64,000 bases of DNA from Adiantum capillus-veneris (GCA_014529385.2 CM043966.1:40172037-40236036), one strand, 5' to 3'. Positions 34,632 through 46,294 are shown, numbered from the stretch's first letter. The notes: generated from the sequence alone by a model not told the origin. Numbers and translations are program-made.

Positions 34632-36395
34632 TCTTCTGGTGCCCCCACGGATGAGCGCACTGATAGCTCCTCGGTGATGTGATTGGAAGCAAGGATGTGG
34701 CAAAGCAGTGGCCCGATCTTCAGTGGAAGCGAGGATGTGGACGACATGCTGGCGGATTTTGAGTTGTTCCTGCTATCATTGCAAATGACAGGTGATGATG
34801 ACAAGGTGCGTACGGTGCCCTTGGTGCTGCGAGGAAAAGCAAAGGCTTGGTTTGATGGTCTGCAGGCAGCAGGCAAACAGATTTGGATAGGTTTTAAAGA
34901 GCGGTTTATGCTGCAGTTTCGCAAGGTCATGTTGGTGAATGAAGTGGCAGCGCAGATTAAAGGCCTGCGACAAGATATAAGTGCCAATGTTGAGGCTTTT
35001 GTGGCTGAGTTTGAAGCTTGCTGGAGGTAGTTGGTGGCTGTTACGCATGTGGTTAATGGCGATTGCTTCAAGATGGAAAAGTTCTTTGCGTGTCTGCATC
35101 CTGCGGTTCGTGAGAAGGTTGATGATGAAGAGCCGCGAAGTTATGGTGAAGCGGTCCAAGTGGCCAAGGTCAAGAACAAGAAAATGAAAAGAAAGATGGA
35201 GCTCGGCTTGCTTAAGCCGGCAGAGTATGTGCCTATTGTACCAGCAGCGTGTTCTTTGGGCCCGTCGAGGATGGTGCCAATGATGCGAAGTATGCAGCCT
35301 GTTGAAGAGGGCAAGCCATGTGTTCAAGAGAGTCTGTGTGCAGCGAAGATGGTAGATGCCAAGTGCCAAGTGAAGCTTGAAGACGCAATAGAGCCTGTTC
35401 TTGTGGAGTCTATGCTCGAGAAGATGACAGGCTATGGCCAGGTTTTAGGTACCAAGAGCTTGGATTTGGAAGATGAGAGTGTGCAGAGCCAAGTTGGCAG
35501 TAGCCAAGCTTTTTTGGAGCTGCTAAAGCATGTGAATACAGGTGCCGAGTCGGCCTATGGCAGTGATGGTGATGGGAGTTTGAATGTGGCTGAAGAGCAG
35601 GTGGAAGTGCCCAAGCTTGGGGCTGAGGATATGCATGCAAAGGTTTTGTGTGCCACCATGCTTATGGTGATGTTGGTTAAAGTGTCCATGCAGTGTGCTT
35701 TGATAGTGAGGCAGGTACGGAGCTTGGCCAAAGAGGAAGCTGCCATGGAGGTGGAGAGTGAACAGGTTGAAAAGGATGGTCTGCAAGAGGCATTGATGGA
35801 GCCATGTGGCTCTCTGGGTTCAGATGAGCATGAGGATACGGTGTTTGAGGATGCCATAGGCATGGACTGCGATGGTATGATGCCGTTAGAGAGGCCTTTG
35901 GGTGATGAGCAGGTGCATTTGGCCATGGGTGAAGAGGAAGAGCAGGCTATAGGTGCTGTGAAGCCGTCAAGGGAGATGTGCCATTGGGTCATGAAAGCCA
36001 TGCTTATGAGTGAAGCATTGCAGTGGGCATGTCGCCAGTTACACGAGTCTGTGGAGGAGTCCTCCACTTTACATGGTTGGGTGGAAGGGTCATGTTTGTC
36101 TGTGGATGTAGGTTTGTCCATCGATACAGGTATGTCTGTTGGTTTGGCTGTTGGGCCAAGTGATGAGCACGATGGTACTCTTTTGGATGCTTGATTGCCA
36201 GTGACTGCGTGGAACAATGAAGAGATGTTGGTTGCATTCTATATGCACTATTGGGTTGGTGTTTGGGAGCAGTTCTACGAGGAGCTGCTGCTTGTGGATG
36301 GTGATGGCCAGTGCCAGGTGTTTGACCCAGGCGGTTGATGACAGGTAAAGTAGGGGGTTGGGCAACCCGCATGAACAAAGGAAGCGGGTAGGAGA
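34632..36395 (+). mobile_element. Gag-only element, internal region 3
   Basis: Same order as regions 1 and 2: spacer, primer-binding site (34637-34650), gag, second frame, polypurine tract (36377-36395). It is shorter at the gag/second-frame junction, which joins the two frames. Confidence 0.88.
34683..36194 (+). pseudogene. gag: Gag fused in frame to the second protein, copy 3
   Basis: The gag capsid domain (IFSGSED, LVLRGKAKAWFDGL) runs to a TAG at 35028-35030, where copies 1 and 2 have CAG. The same frame continues through FACLHPAVREKV, SYGEAVQVAKV and, unlike copies 1 and 2, straight into the second protein (QPVEEGKPCVQESL) without a frame change, because about 54-69 bp present in the others is absent. 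It runs to a TGA at 36192-36194, where the others have TGG (DAWM). Without these two stops the frame would cover nearly the whole internal region. This copy shows that gag and the second protein may belong to one polyprotein. Confidence 0.75.
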
Positions 36396-37273
36396 TGCCA
36401 GGTTTTGTACATATGTTAGGTGGTTTTGTGGTGTGCAGAGAGTTTGTTTTGGTGTGGCAGTTTTTTAGTACAATAACCCTGTTTGTGGTTGAACATAAAT
36501 GTTCAACAAGGGGGTGGGCAATGATGGTGCGGCCAAATGCTGTCGACGATAGAAATGGGCACAAGCGGGGCTATGTGGTCGAGCAGATGCGGGCCCAGGT
36601 GATAATATAGATGTGAAGTGCCACTGTGGTTAGGTGGATCGAGAAATGTATGCACATGATGGATTTGTTAGCCAAGGGTGTGGTGCCAGGCGCTAAATTG
36701 GACGGTGGCCTCATGTGTCCAAAGTGATGGTTTTGTGTGCCGAAATGTGATGCTTGATGTGCTGTAGAAGCTGGTCCAGATGGCTCGTCAAACAGAGCCC
36801 CGGTGTGCAAGATATTGCGGTTTAAAGCTGGAGTGTGTAGTAGATCCCCGACGGACAGGGCAGCTGGGGACAGGTGGCCCGGACCGATGTCAGTGCATAC
36901 ATGTGTAAAGCTCGAGTTACGGCGCATGCATGTCTTCTCGGATTGCGAATCGGAGCTATGGATAGAAAGTTATGGCTGTTTGAAGATTTTTCGGGGGTCG
37001 GGTCTGAGCCCACTTGGCCGCATTGGAGGATGTGCCGTCTTGTATATTTTGGGCCTTGCCAAGGTTCTCGGTAATAGTGTGCGCTATGTGGAGTGAGCAC
37101 GAGTCGACTGCACGTCAATCGGATACTCGATCGGTCAAATACAGCGAGATGAAGTTGGGAGCCTTGGGCAGTGAAAGGCCACATATGTTTTTTTCCGTTT
37201 TGGGTAATGCCTCGGATTGCGAGCCTGGAAGAGTCAAGAAGCGATGGTGATTGTGTTGAAGCAAGTCGGCGAT
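36396..37273 (+). mobile_element. Gag-only element LTR 'd' (3' truncated)
   Basis: Starts TGCCAGGTTTTG after the polypurine tract and follows LTR c closely, then stops abruptly at GCAAGTCGGCGAT, about 40 percent into the LTR. AT-rich unrelated DNA follows. This is the right end of the array. Confidence 0.9.
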
Positions 37274-38138
37274 ATAATTTGCCATATATAACGTAAACTT
37301 ATAGATATAAATACAAAAAATGACAGGCAATTTTGAGATTGTTTTCATAGGCAAAATAGTCCTTGACAAAAAAAGTAAGCGTCAATTTGAGGCCTTGATC
37401 TGAGGGTAGATCCCACTTTAAAATCACTACATCTCTAACCTTTAAAAAAAAAAAAACATAAACGTGCAAATAGAATTGAATTAAAAAAGCACCCTTAAGT
37501 TCTGTACCCTAAGCTTTGGATCCCTATGCTCTACACCATACTTTAAAAACTCTACATTTTTAAGCTCTAAAACCCTTTTTACAAATTTAAAATTGCAGAT
37601 CTTTAAGTTGTAAATCCCACTTTACAAGCTTTAAAGTTCTAAGTCCTAAAACTCTAACATCTCGGGGTGACCCTCCCCCTACTTGTGGATCCATGTAACA
37701 TTTTCACTTTCTTTAATTTAAAGTTTTTTCTTCTAATAAAAAAAAAACTTTAGGTCCTCATTGGATCATCCTAGACCTTACTTTAAAGTTCCACAGCTTT
37801 AAAATCTTTAAAAATAAAAATAAAAAATATTTAAATGTTAAAGCCCTAAATGATAAATTCTTTCCATAAAGTTTTAACTAACAAAAATGATAACTTTAGT
37901 CTATTACCTCAAGTTTCAAGGGGTAAACCAAATTCTCAAAATGAAAAGGTGGGTAATACAAATTTCAAAATGAAAAGGTGACTCTTGGGATTTGTGGAGC
38001 CTCTAAAGCTTCATGCTTCCAAAGGCAACCCAAAATCTTTTCCTTGATATATATGAGAGTTTATTTCATATTTCAAAACTATCATCTAAAGCTTAAAAAT
38101 TTCAAGCAAGAAGAAGACATCCATGTGTCATGCATTGG
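37274..38138. other. AT-rich DNA without a gene
   Basis: Simple-sequence-like DNA with recurring CTTTAAA, CTCTAAA and TTTAAAAC words and a 13-A run. It continues after 43308, so both belong to the same interval split by copia element 2. Confidence 0.6.
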
Positions 38139-38365
38139 TGTTGGAATTAGGGTTGCAGAGAAACACACACAGCTTGGAGAAGACGAAGGAAGCTCAAGGT
38201 ACACAATAGAGAGTGTATTCCTTAGTGTGCAATGGAAAGATTGATAGCCCTAGAGTGATGGGCGTATATACAATGCACGGGGGAAAAAACCTCCTAAAGA
38301 GGGAAAAAATGCCCCGGCGGTCCTAGTGTGTTCACACACATCACTACCACATGTATATGGTAACA
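38139..38365 (-). repeat. 3' LTR of copia element 2
   Basis: 227 bp, on the plus strand from TGTTGGAATTAGGG to ATATGGTAACA. Identical to 43077-43303 as read. Confidence 0.96.
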
Positions 38366-38379
38366 AATCCCCCCTGGAG
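38366..38379 (-). promoter_or_regulatory. Polypurine tract of copia element 2
   Basis: The minus strand reads CTCCAGGGGGGATT directly before the 3' LTR start. Confidence 0.8.
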
Positions 38380-38440
38380 TGATGCGGTGAACGAGAGCTG
38401 GCACATGAGTAAAGGGAAGTGCCATGCCCTGAGGACAGGA

Positions 38441-41400
38441 TCAGTCCACAAAGGGGAGTAAGCCCAAAGCTTTGCGGAAAGCTTCAAGCTTCTCACGAGA
38501 CAATGCCTTTGTGAAAAGATCTGCAAGGTTGTCCTGTGTTGGCACATAAGCCAAGCTGATCTCTCCTGCTGAGAGCCTCTCCCTGACATAGTGGTAATGC
38601 ACCTCAATGTGCTTTGTGCGAGCATGAAAAACTGGGTTCCTCGCAACTGCCAATGCGCTCTGACTGTCAGTGTAGATAGTGTTGGCAGTGTCCTGTCCAA
38701 CACCCAAGTCAGCCATAAGGCGTCTGAGCCATACACACTCAACCGTAGCTGTGAAGACTGCCCTGTACTCAGCCTCACAACTCGAAGTGGCCACAGTAGG
38801 TTGCTTCTTGCTCAACCATGATATACATGAACTGCCAAGCATGAAACAAAAACCACTTGTGGACACTCGCGTGTCAAAACAACCAGCCCAATCTGAGTCC
38901 GAAAAAGCATGTAAGTCTGGCGGCAATGATCCCCCCTTGGGATAAAACAAGCCAAGATGTAAAGTGCCACTAAGGTAGCGGAAAATCCTCTTGACAGCCT
39001 GCCAATGCTTAGACCCTGGGCTATGCATAAATCTGCTAACCTGCGAGACTGCAAACTGAATATCTGGCCTCGTGTTGCATACATAAATGAGGCAGCCAAC
39101 AGCAGTTTGGTAAAGAGTGACATCAGCAGGATCGCCAGCATCATGTAGACTCAACTTCAAACCTGTTTCCATGGGAGTGGCAATAGGTTTGCAATCCTCA
39201 AGTCCAAACTTACATAGCAATGTCTCTATGTAACTTTTCTGACACAAGGCAATACCACCATCACACTGCTTAAACTGTATACCCAAGTAATGATGCAACA
39301 GCCCCAAATCTTTCATCTTGAAAGTAGCATTCAAATCAGCCTTAAATTCAGCAATATGTCTCTCATTTGGTCCAGTGATCAGCAAATCATCAACATAAAG
39401 AACCACAATGAGAAATACATCATCCTCACGCTTTACATACAATGTGCTTTCTGTTGGACTGTTACGAAAGCTTCGTTTAACCAAATGAGTGTCAGCTTTC
39501 TCATACCAAGCACGAGGAGATTGCTTCAACCCATACAAAGCCTTCTTACATTTGCACACTTTGTCCTCTTGTCCTTTTATGACAAAACCGCGAGGCTGCG
39601 TTACATAAACTTCCTCAAATATGTCACCATTCAAGAAAGCAGTAACAATGTCTGATTGATGTACATCCCAACCAAAATGAGCTGCCAATGCACATAGAAA
39701 ACGCACAGTAGTCATACGACAAGTGGGAGCAAAAGTCTCTTCATAATCTATGCCTTTTTGTTGTGCATAACCCTTTGCAACAAGTCGAGCCTTATGGCGA
39801 TCGATCTCACCATCCGGCTTGCGTTTCAACTTGTAAACCCACTTGGTACCAATGGCCTTTTTGCCAGGAGGCAAATCACATAAAGTCCATGTGTCATTCT
39901 CTATAAGTGCATCATATTCTGATTTCATGGCAGCAATCCAATTTTCTGAATTCTGTGCTTCATCAAAAGACAGAGGCTCCTCAACATCATGTAAACTAGA
40001 CACAGCCAAAGCATAACAATCTGATGCATAAGATGCATGGCGAGAGCCTGAACGAGTACGACTAGATAAAGGTGCATCCAATGTACTGTCACGCAAAGTG
40101 TGCACCAGCCATTTTGGCATACCTCTAGCCTGCTCATTTTCAGCCCTTTCCTCATCAAGTACATCATGTACATCTGCATCAGTAATAGGCTGTTCTAAAA
40201 CATTTTCAGAAACCCCCATAGGCTGTACATTTGCCTCATTGTAACTTACATTCGTATTTCCACCACTGAAAAGAGGCAACAAAGTGTCATAAATGTCCTG
40301 TGAGCTTACATTACTGTCTCTAGTACATGACAGCAAGGGTTGAACAGAATCTTCCACAAACACTACATCCCGTGAAACCAAAATAAGTTTTGTTTGCGGA
40401 TGATACAACCTGTAACCTTTGCTTTCAGCACTATAACCAACAAAAATACATTTGACAGCCTTATCATCCAATTTTCTGCGCTGCACTTGTGGCACCAAAG
40501 CATATGCCAAACAGCCAAAAACACGCATGTGCTCAATAGAAGGTTTTCTATCATGCCATGCTTCATATGGAGTAATAGACTGCAAAGCTTTCGTAGGACA
40601 CCTGTTAAGTACATAAGTGGCACACATGATGGCCTCAAGCCAAAAAGAATGCGGCAAAGCTTGACTTTTGACCATACATCGTGCCATTTCCGTTAGTGAC
40701 CTGTTTTTCCTCTCAGCAACACCATTTTGTTGAGGTGTATAAGGCACTGTACATTGGTGTTTTATCCCACGAATAGCCAGAAATGCATTAAATTCATGAG
40801 ACATATACTCCCCCCCTCGATCGGAACGGAGGGTGCCCATAGTACATTTTGAGACATTTTCAGCCATAGCCAAAAATTGTTTGAAGCACATAAAAACTTC
40901 GGACTTCGCTTTAAGCGGAAATACCCACGCATGCCTGGAGTAATCATCAATGAAAGTCACGAAGTACAGGTAATTGCCCAAGGACGGAGTTTGCATGGGC
41001 CCACAAACGTCACTATGCACAAGCTGCAACCTGCATGTGGCCCTAACTGAACCATCCTTTGGAAACTTAGAACGCTGCATTTTACCCAGAATACAGCCTT
41101 CACAAACATGTTTGATAGGTGCTTCAAGAGGCGGCAAAGAAGCAACCATATCAGATTTCTGCAAACGCAGCAAACTGGCAAAATTCAGATGACCAAAACG
41201 TGCATGCCAAAGTTTTGCATCTGAAATAGCCCTTGAATCTGCAACAGCATTTGCAAAATTTTGTCCACACTTGTCATACAAAGTGAGCTTATACAGCCCA
41301 CGGCACAAAAGCCCAGATGCAACAATTTCATCACCAAAACTGAGATCATGAACTGTACATCTGTCATCCACAAATTTGACTACAAGTCCAAGTCTAGCAA

Positions 41401-42727
41401 GTGCGGATACAGACAATAGATTCTTCTTGATCCCAGGTACATAAAGTGCATCAACAAGTGTGAAGGAACTGCCATTAGCAGCAGTGAGCACAATCTTTCC
41501 AACTCCCTGAACTGGATAAGAGGCGTTGTTGGCACAAGTGACTGAATTCCCATGAGGGACAGACTCGAGAGAGGTAAACAATTCACGATGTGAGGTAATG
41601 TGCTTTGTAGCACCACTGTCGAAATACCACACATGTGAATCTGCAGCAACTGACAAGCATGCATCATGGACAGCAGGATTGTAAGTGCACTCTGCGCTAA
41701 AATCCCATTCTGCATCAACATCAGCATCACAATCTCCTTTCACAGAAGACTCAACAATGGCTGCATTTGTAGTGGAACCAGCATTTGCAGTGGAACCACC
41801 CTCTTTCTTCTTAGCCTCTTTGGCCTTCAACTTAGGACACGACTTGATCAAGTGATCATTGGCTTTACAATAATGGCAACGCATCTTCTTTTTGCCCTTA
41901 TCACCAGAATTGCCAGACGAAGTGCTGCCAGCAGAAGCATTAGGAACAGAATTTTTGCCACTCGCAGCAGAACCATAAGAAGTGGCTGCATTACTGTTAC
42001 CACCCTTTCTTTGAGAAGCAATAAAAGCCTGTTCAACTGCACGCTGCCTAGTCCTGTTTTTTCTAGAAAGTGACTCTTGCAACAGCAATGTGCATAATGC
42101 ATCAAACTTGACAACTTCAGGATTTCCTTGGGTCATCAGTCTCCAAGTACTAGCAAAAGTCTGGTAGGAATCTGGTAAGGCATCAAGAACAGTCTGCACA
42201 AGGGAACTGTCAGAAATGACTTCACCTGCAGAAATGAGTTGCTCATTGATATCCTTGACACTAGCAAGGAAAGTGTCCATATCATCTTCCTCATGCATAA
42301 TCTTCGACTCTAGCTCTTTACGCAGCAAAGCAATTTTAGCCTCATTGCGGCTTGCATAAAGACCTGCTAGAATATCCCAAGCCTGTTTTGCAGATTTTGC
42401 TGAACGGATGTGAGGAATAATGGTACGCTTCACAGACAACGCAATCAATGCATGAGCCTGCGCATCCTTAACATCCCAACGAGCTTGTTCTGCTGTAGGC
42501 AAAACAACTCTAACAGCTGCAATCCTTGCAGCAAGACCTGCAACATCCTCAATATCGCCTACATCTTCAGAACCAGGACGTACATCAATGCCCTGCACAA
42601 TGTTCCAGACACCTTTTGACACAAGAACGTGTTGCATCATATAAGCCCACATAGGGTAGTTGTCCCCATCCAACCTGTCCTCAGCAGCAAACATCTTGAA
42701 CACATCTGTGTTGTTGTTGTCAGCCAT
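38441..42727 (-). CDS. Copia gag-pol polyprotein, intact
   Basis: About 1428 codons with no stop. I chose the ATG at 42725-42727 (MADNNNTDVFKMF). An upstream in-frame Met at 42787 would add 20 residues but lacks homology-like content. Landmarks, in residues from the chosen start: zinc knuckle CHYCKANDHLIKSC ~284; protease FDSGATKH, Asp ~370; integrase Asp in HSDVCGP ~573, Asp in RSDRGGEY ~636 and Glu in GVAERKNR ~672 (DD35E). RT has KAIGTKWVYK, ARLVAKGYAQ and the catalytic YVDD at ~1111. RNase H has SDSDWAG and SSCEAEYR, and near the end come VFHARTKHIEVHYHYVRE and NLADLFTKAL. The polyprotein is cleaved into capsid, protease, integrase and RT/RNase H inside cytoplasmic virus-like particles. 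Its length and domain order are normal for plant copia. Confidence 0.96.
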   Translation of the reverse strand: MADNNNTDVFKMFAAEDRLDGDNYPMWAYMMQHVLVSKGVWNIVQGIDVRPGSEDVGDIEDVAGLAARIAAVRVVLPTAEQARWDVKDAQAHALIALSVKRTIIPHIRSAKSAKQAWDILAGLYASRNEAKIALLRKELESKIMHEEDDMDTFLASVKDINEQLISAGEVISDSSLVQTVLDALPDSYQTFASTWRLMTQGNPEVVKFDALCTLLLQESLSRKNRTRQRAVEQAFIASQRKGGNSNAATSYGSAASGKNSVPNASAGSTSSGNSGDKGKKKMRCHYCKANDHLIKSCPKLKAKEAKKKEGGSTANAGSTTNAAIVESSVKGDCDADVDAEWDFSAECTYNPAVHDACLSVAADSHVWYFDSGATKHITSHRELFTSLESVPHGNSVTCANNASYPVQGVGKIVLTAANGSSFTLVDALYVPGIKKNLLSVSALARLGLVVKFVDDRCTVHDLSFGDEIVASGLLCRGLYKLTLYDKCGQNFANAVADSRAISDAKLWHARFGHLNFASLLRLQKSDMVASLPPLEAPIKHVCEGCILGKMQRSKFPKDGSVRATCRLQLVHSDVCGPMQTPSLGNYLYFVTFIDDYSRHAWVFPLKAKSEVFMCFKQFLAMAENVSKCTMGTLRSDRGGEYMSHEFNAFLAIRGIKHQCTVPYTPQQNGVAERKNRSLTEMARCMVKSQALPHSFWLEAIMCATYVLNRCPTKALQSITPYEAWHDRKPSIEHMRVFGCLAYALVPQVQRRKLDDKAVKCIFVGYSAESKGYRLYHPQTKLILVSRDVVFVEDSVQPLLSCTRDSNVSSQDIYDTLLPLFSGGNTNVSYNEANVQPMGVSENVLEQPITDADVHDVLDEERAENEQARGMPKWLVHTLRDSTLDAPLSSRTRSGSRHASYASDCYALAVSSLHDVEEPLSFDEAQNSENWIAAMKSEYDALIENDTWTLCDLPPGKKAIGTKWVYKLKRKPDGEIDRHKARLVAKGYAQQKGIDYEETFAPTCRMTTVRFLCALAAHFGWDVHQSDIVTAFLNGDIFEEVYVTQPRGFVIKGQEDKVCKCKKALYGLKQSPRAWYEKADTHLVKRSFRNSPTESTLYVKREDDVFLIVVLYVDDLLITGPNERHIAEFKADLNATFKMKDLGLLHHYLGIQFKQCDGGIALCQKSYIETLLCKFGLEDCKPIATPMETGLKLSLHDAGDPADVTLYQTAVGCLIYVCNTRPDIQFAVSQVSRFMHSPGSKHWQAVKRIFRYLSGTLHLGLFYPKGGSLPPDLHAFSDSDWAGCFDTRVSTSGFCFMLGSSCISWLSKKQPTVATSSCEAEYRAVFTATVECVWLRRLMADLGVGQDTANTIYTDSQSALAVARNPVFHARTKHIEVHYHYVRERLSAGEISLAYVPTQDNLADLFTKALSREKLEAFRKALGLLPFVD

Positions 42728-43060
42728 GGTAAATGCTGCACCTGATGTGAAAACTGCCCGAAAATAGGAGAAATGGAGCGGGAACAACTTGTGCTATATA
42801 GCACAAACCGTAGAAGACTATAAGGCACCTGTTATGCAGAAAACGGCACTGACAGAAAATCTGCACAAAATGACGAAATAACCTGTGCAGTACTGCCCGT
42901 AGTGGAAACGGAGGCCGAAATGAGCCCAAATCAAAATTTTCTCTAGCCCAAATCAAAATTCTTAGTCGACCTGCGAACGCTTGCCAAAGCTCACTAAAAT
43001 CGGAGAAAGTGAGCAGGCGTGAGCTGGAGCAGCTGGCGACTAAGCCCGGGAGGACGTGAC

Positions 43061-43074
43061 CTGCTCTGATACCA
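43061..43074 (-). promoter_or_regulatory. Primer-binding site of copia element 2
   Basis: The minus strand reads TGGTATCAGAGCAG, complementary to the initiator tRNA-Met 3' end, two bases from the LTR. Confidence 0.9.
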
Positions 43075-43076
43075 AT

Positions 43077-43303
43077 TGTTGGAATTAGGGTTGCAGAGAA
43101 ACACACACAGCTTGGAGAAGACGAAGGAAGCTCAAGGTACACAATAGAGAGTGTATTCCTTAGTGTGCAATGGAAAGATTGATAGCCCTAGAGTGATGGG
43201 CGTATATACAATGCACGGGGGAAAAAACCTCCTAAAGAGGGAAAAAATGCCCCGGCGGTCCTAGTGTGTTCACACACATCACTACCACATGTATATGGTA
43301 ACA
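43077..43303 (-). repeat. 5' LTR of copia element 2
   Basis: 227 bp, followed on the plus strand by the duplication ATTGG. The minus strand contains TTGTATATACG about 60 percent along, a plausible TATA box. Confidence 0.96.
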
Positions 43304-43308
43304 ATTGG

Positions 43309-43725
43309 TTCACTTCACAAAAGTTTAGACCAAACATAGGGAAATGCAAAAGTGAAGGGTCAATTTGACATACATAGGGAAATGAAAAGACTTTCAAAAT
43401 GTACAATCTAAAGACCAAAGACTTTCAACTCTACATAGAATAAATGTATAAATTTAGTTTCACTCCACCTAAGCAAGTAAACATAATTTTAGTGAAGATT
43501 TTGTTATTTAATAAAAATTTGATTTTTAATGATATATTTGGCTTTGTTTTATCAAGGGACTTTTTTCAAGACCAATATTGATACCTTTTATAAATTTGTG
43601 TAAGTTTTTATTTTTAAAAGTGGTTGAAAAAAAGAAGAAAGTTCGCATGTCCATGTATCAATTTAGGTCGGTCTCGCTTTGAGGGCATGCATTCAAAGAT
43701 AGAGATTGTTATCTACATTATTGAA

Positions 43726-43762
<37 letters not shown>

Positions 43763-44440
43763 TTTTATGATTGAACTCATGGGAACTCCTATTCACTAGG
43801 AACACCCTTGGCTTTAATACATTGTTATTTTTTTAATATTATCATGTATTTTCAAAAAAATAGCTAATATTTTTTCATATAAAACAAAAAAAAATATATC
43901 TATAGCTTAAAATTTTCAAGGAAGTGACATTCTCCTTCATTTAAAAGACAATCTTTAAAAAACATTTCTATACCAAAGAAACCCTCCTAAAACTTACGTA
44001 TCTTTTGAACCTTCAACTTTCAACTTTTGAAGTCTCATTTTTACGAATCTTTGTCTCATTTTTACGAATCTTGGAACTTACAAGTCTTTTCAAGCTTAAA
44101 CTTTTAACTTCTGAGGTCTAAAAAATAGATTTGATTGTACTTTTTTATTCAAACCATATTTTACTTTGTCTCATTTTTACGAATCTTGGAACTAACAAGT
44201 CTTTTCAAGCTTAAACTTTTAACTTCTGAAGTCTAAAAAATAGATTTGGCTGTACTTTTTCAAGCCAAACTTTACTTTTTACTTTTGGATGGCTTGGTGT
44301 ATATCGGGTACGATTTTGAGGCATTTGTTTTGGGAGAGCTTTAGTGAAATACGTTTTGTTTTGAATGAAAAATTAAAATTGGATAGGTTTGACGGGCAAT
44401 AGGGGGCAATTATTTTGTGGCATAGGTAAGGTAAGTGAAT
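43309..44440. other. AT-rich DNA with a 115-bp tandem duplication
   Basis: No gene. A (GA)n of about 35 bp lies at 43727-43762. Units 44051-44165 and 44166-44275 repeat TTGTCTCATTTTTACGAATC, then AAGTCTTTTCAAGCTTAAAC and TTTAACTTCTGARGTC. Confidence 0.75.
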
Positions 44441-44569
44441 GAAAAGGTAGCAATGTGGACTCGCATAGGGATAGTCAAAGCTGGTTGGGTGTGGGGGGTT
44501 GGGACATGATGACAGACGAGCAAGCTTCTTTGTTTGGCTTGTGCATGAGCCCTCGAGAAGCGCACTGTT

Positions 44570-44700
44570 TGTGGTACGTTGGCTCAGCCCAATTGATGCA
44601 TTTGGAGGGTGTGGGTCTAAAGTTCGAGCTCCGTGCGTGTGATGCCTTTAAGCTAAGGATTTTGTCTACCAGTGGAATCTCGTGAGATTTCAACTAATGA
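44570..44700 (+). repeat. Possible tRNA-derived SINE head
   Basis: A box A-like TTGGCTCAGCCC at 44579-44590 and a box B-like AAGTTCGAGCTCC at 44620-44632 have the spacing of an internal RNA polymerase III promoter. It cannot fold as a full tRNA. It is one copy only, so the call is tentative. Confidence 0.3.
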
Positions 44701-44881
44701 AGCTTTTTGAAGTTCAATGGCCCTTCAAAACTCCCCAAATTTTTTTCTCAAACAACAAGCACTAATATGTGCCGTCAAATCGGGAGCCAACTCTCCAACG
44801 AGTGTATAGCTTGCAGCCTCTTCCTCGTGCATCGATTTATGTAGCATTTTTTCAAAGAGCCGCATGCATCCATAGTTGCAC

Positions 44882-44996
<115 letters not shown>

Positions 44997-45021
44997 AGAA
45001 TCCAAGCTATGACAATCGTGA

Positions 45022-45022
45022 C

Positions 45023-45114
<92 letters not shown>

Positions 45115-45118
45115 GGAG
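45022..45118. repeat. Compound microsatellite (GT)n(GA)n
   Basis: A GT run of about 18 bp passes into GA of about 75 bp with one A insertion. Confidence 0.95.
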
Positions 45119-45385
45119 AGTCCACCCAACGTCAAAGATACCACATGGTAGACACACACACACATCATCAATGTGCAAGCCATGTAGTGTGTGTGTATGT
45201 GTGGGTTCAAGAAAAATCAATTTCACAAACATACAAAATTGAGTTTAGGGTAGATTCAAACATGAATGTTTTAAAAATAATTGGTATTTTTTACAATTTA
45301 ACTCTTTGAAAAAAATTTATTCCCGTCCTTTCAACCGGCTATTTTGATTTCTTAACCAATTAAGGCACACTTTTTCCAAACATTG

Positions 45386-45489
<104 letters not shown>

Positions 45490-45700
45490 CCTCTTGCCCT
45501 ATGAAAAAAACATGCTACGTTTAGTTTAGTCTTCAAATTTTTAGGTTTACTTCCCATTTTTCAATTTGAAAGTGAGAAAGCCTACAAAATTTAGAGAATT
45601 TTTTTTGGAAGCCTTCAAATTTAGTCAATTTACCTCTAAAATTTCTCATCTATAGATTTGCCAAGTTTTGGGGGGGAGGATCAAGCATTCTCTCGCCACT

Positions 45701-45701
<1 letters not shown>

Positions 45702-45743
<42 letters not shown>
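45702..45743. repeat. (GA)n microsatellite
   Basis: GA run of about 40 bp at the left edge of a duplicated segment. Confidence 0.95.
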
Positions 45744-45744
<1 letters not shown>

Positions 45745-45798
45745 CTCTTGAGTCCTCAAAAACTTGGTATGGAGGTAAGTTTATTAAAGAGACTAAAA

Positions 45799-46229
45799 AT
45801 TTCAAAGCCAATAGATCCCTCCATGCATCGTTTGTTAGAGGAGGCTACAAAAAATGGATGCTGCCCGTGATCACATAGCCTACCCGAGGAAAATTTGGTG
45901 TATTTGCTCGATTTTTAGCTATTAACATGACGTGCATCCTAGCACAATGCGTCCCTGCCTATTGTATTCCACGTGCCAGCCTTCCATATAGCCTAACTTT
46001 GTTGGAGAGAGAGAGAGAGAGAGATTTTCAAGGCCAATAGATCCCTCCATGCATCGTTCATTAGAGGAGGCTACAAAAAATGGATGTTGCCAGTGATCAC
46101 GTAGCCTACCTGAGGCAAATTTGGTGCATTTTCTCGGTGTTTAGCTATTAACGTGACTTGCATCCTAGCACAATGTAGCTCCACATGTCATATTCCATGT
46201 GCCAACTTTCCATGTAGCCCGACTTCATC

Positions 46230-46250
<21 letters not shown>
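45799..46250. repeat. ~225-bp tandem duplication ending in (GA)n
   Basis: Units starting TTTCAAAGCCAATAGATCCC (45799) and TTTCAAGGCCAATAGATCCC (46026) run in parallel through GGAGGCTACAAAAAATGGATG and TGCATCCTAGCACAATG to a (GA)n tract. They are moderately diverged. The GA tract of the second unit is much longer (46232-46290) than that of the first (46006-46024). Confidence 0.88.

Positions 46251-46294
<44 letters not shown>

Larger units (their letters stand above)
38139..43303 (-). mobile_element. Ty1/copia element 2 (5165 bp), young and apparently intact
   Basis: Two 227-bp LTRs (38139-38365, 43077-43303) show no difference by eye. The target duplication ATTGG lies at 38134-38138 and 43304-43308. 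On the minus strand the primer-binding site TGGTATCAGAGCAG lies two bases inside the 5' LTR, and a GGGGGGATT polypurine tract abuts the 3' LTR. One uninterrupted polyprotein frame has complete gag, protease, integrase, RT and RNase H motifs. All parts needed for autonomous retrotransposition are visible. Confidence 0.97.

Noticed and set aside
40394-40696. Plus-strand frames within copia element 2
   Set aside because: They are shadows of the minus-strand polyprotein, which has all conserved motifs.
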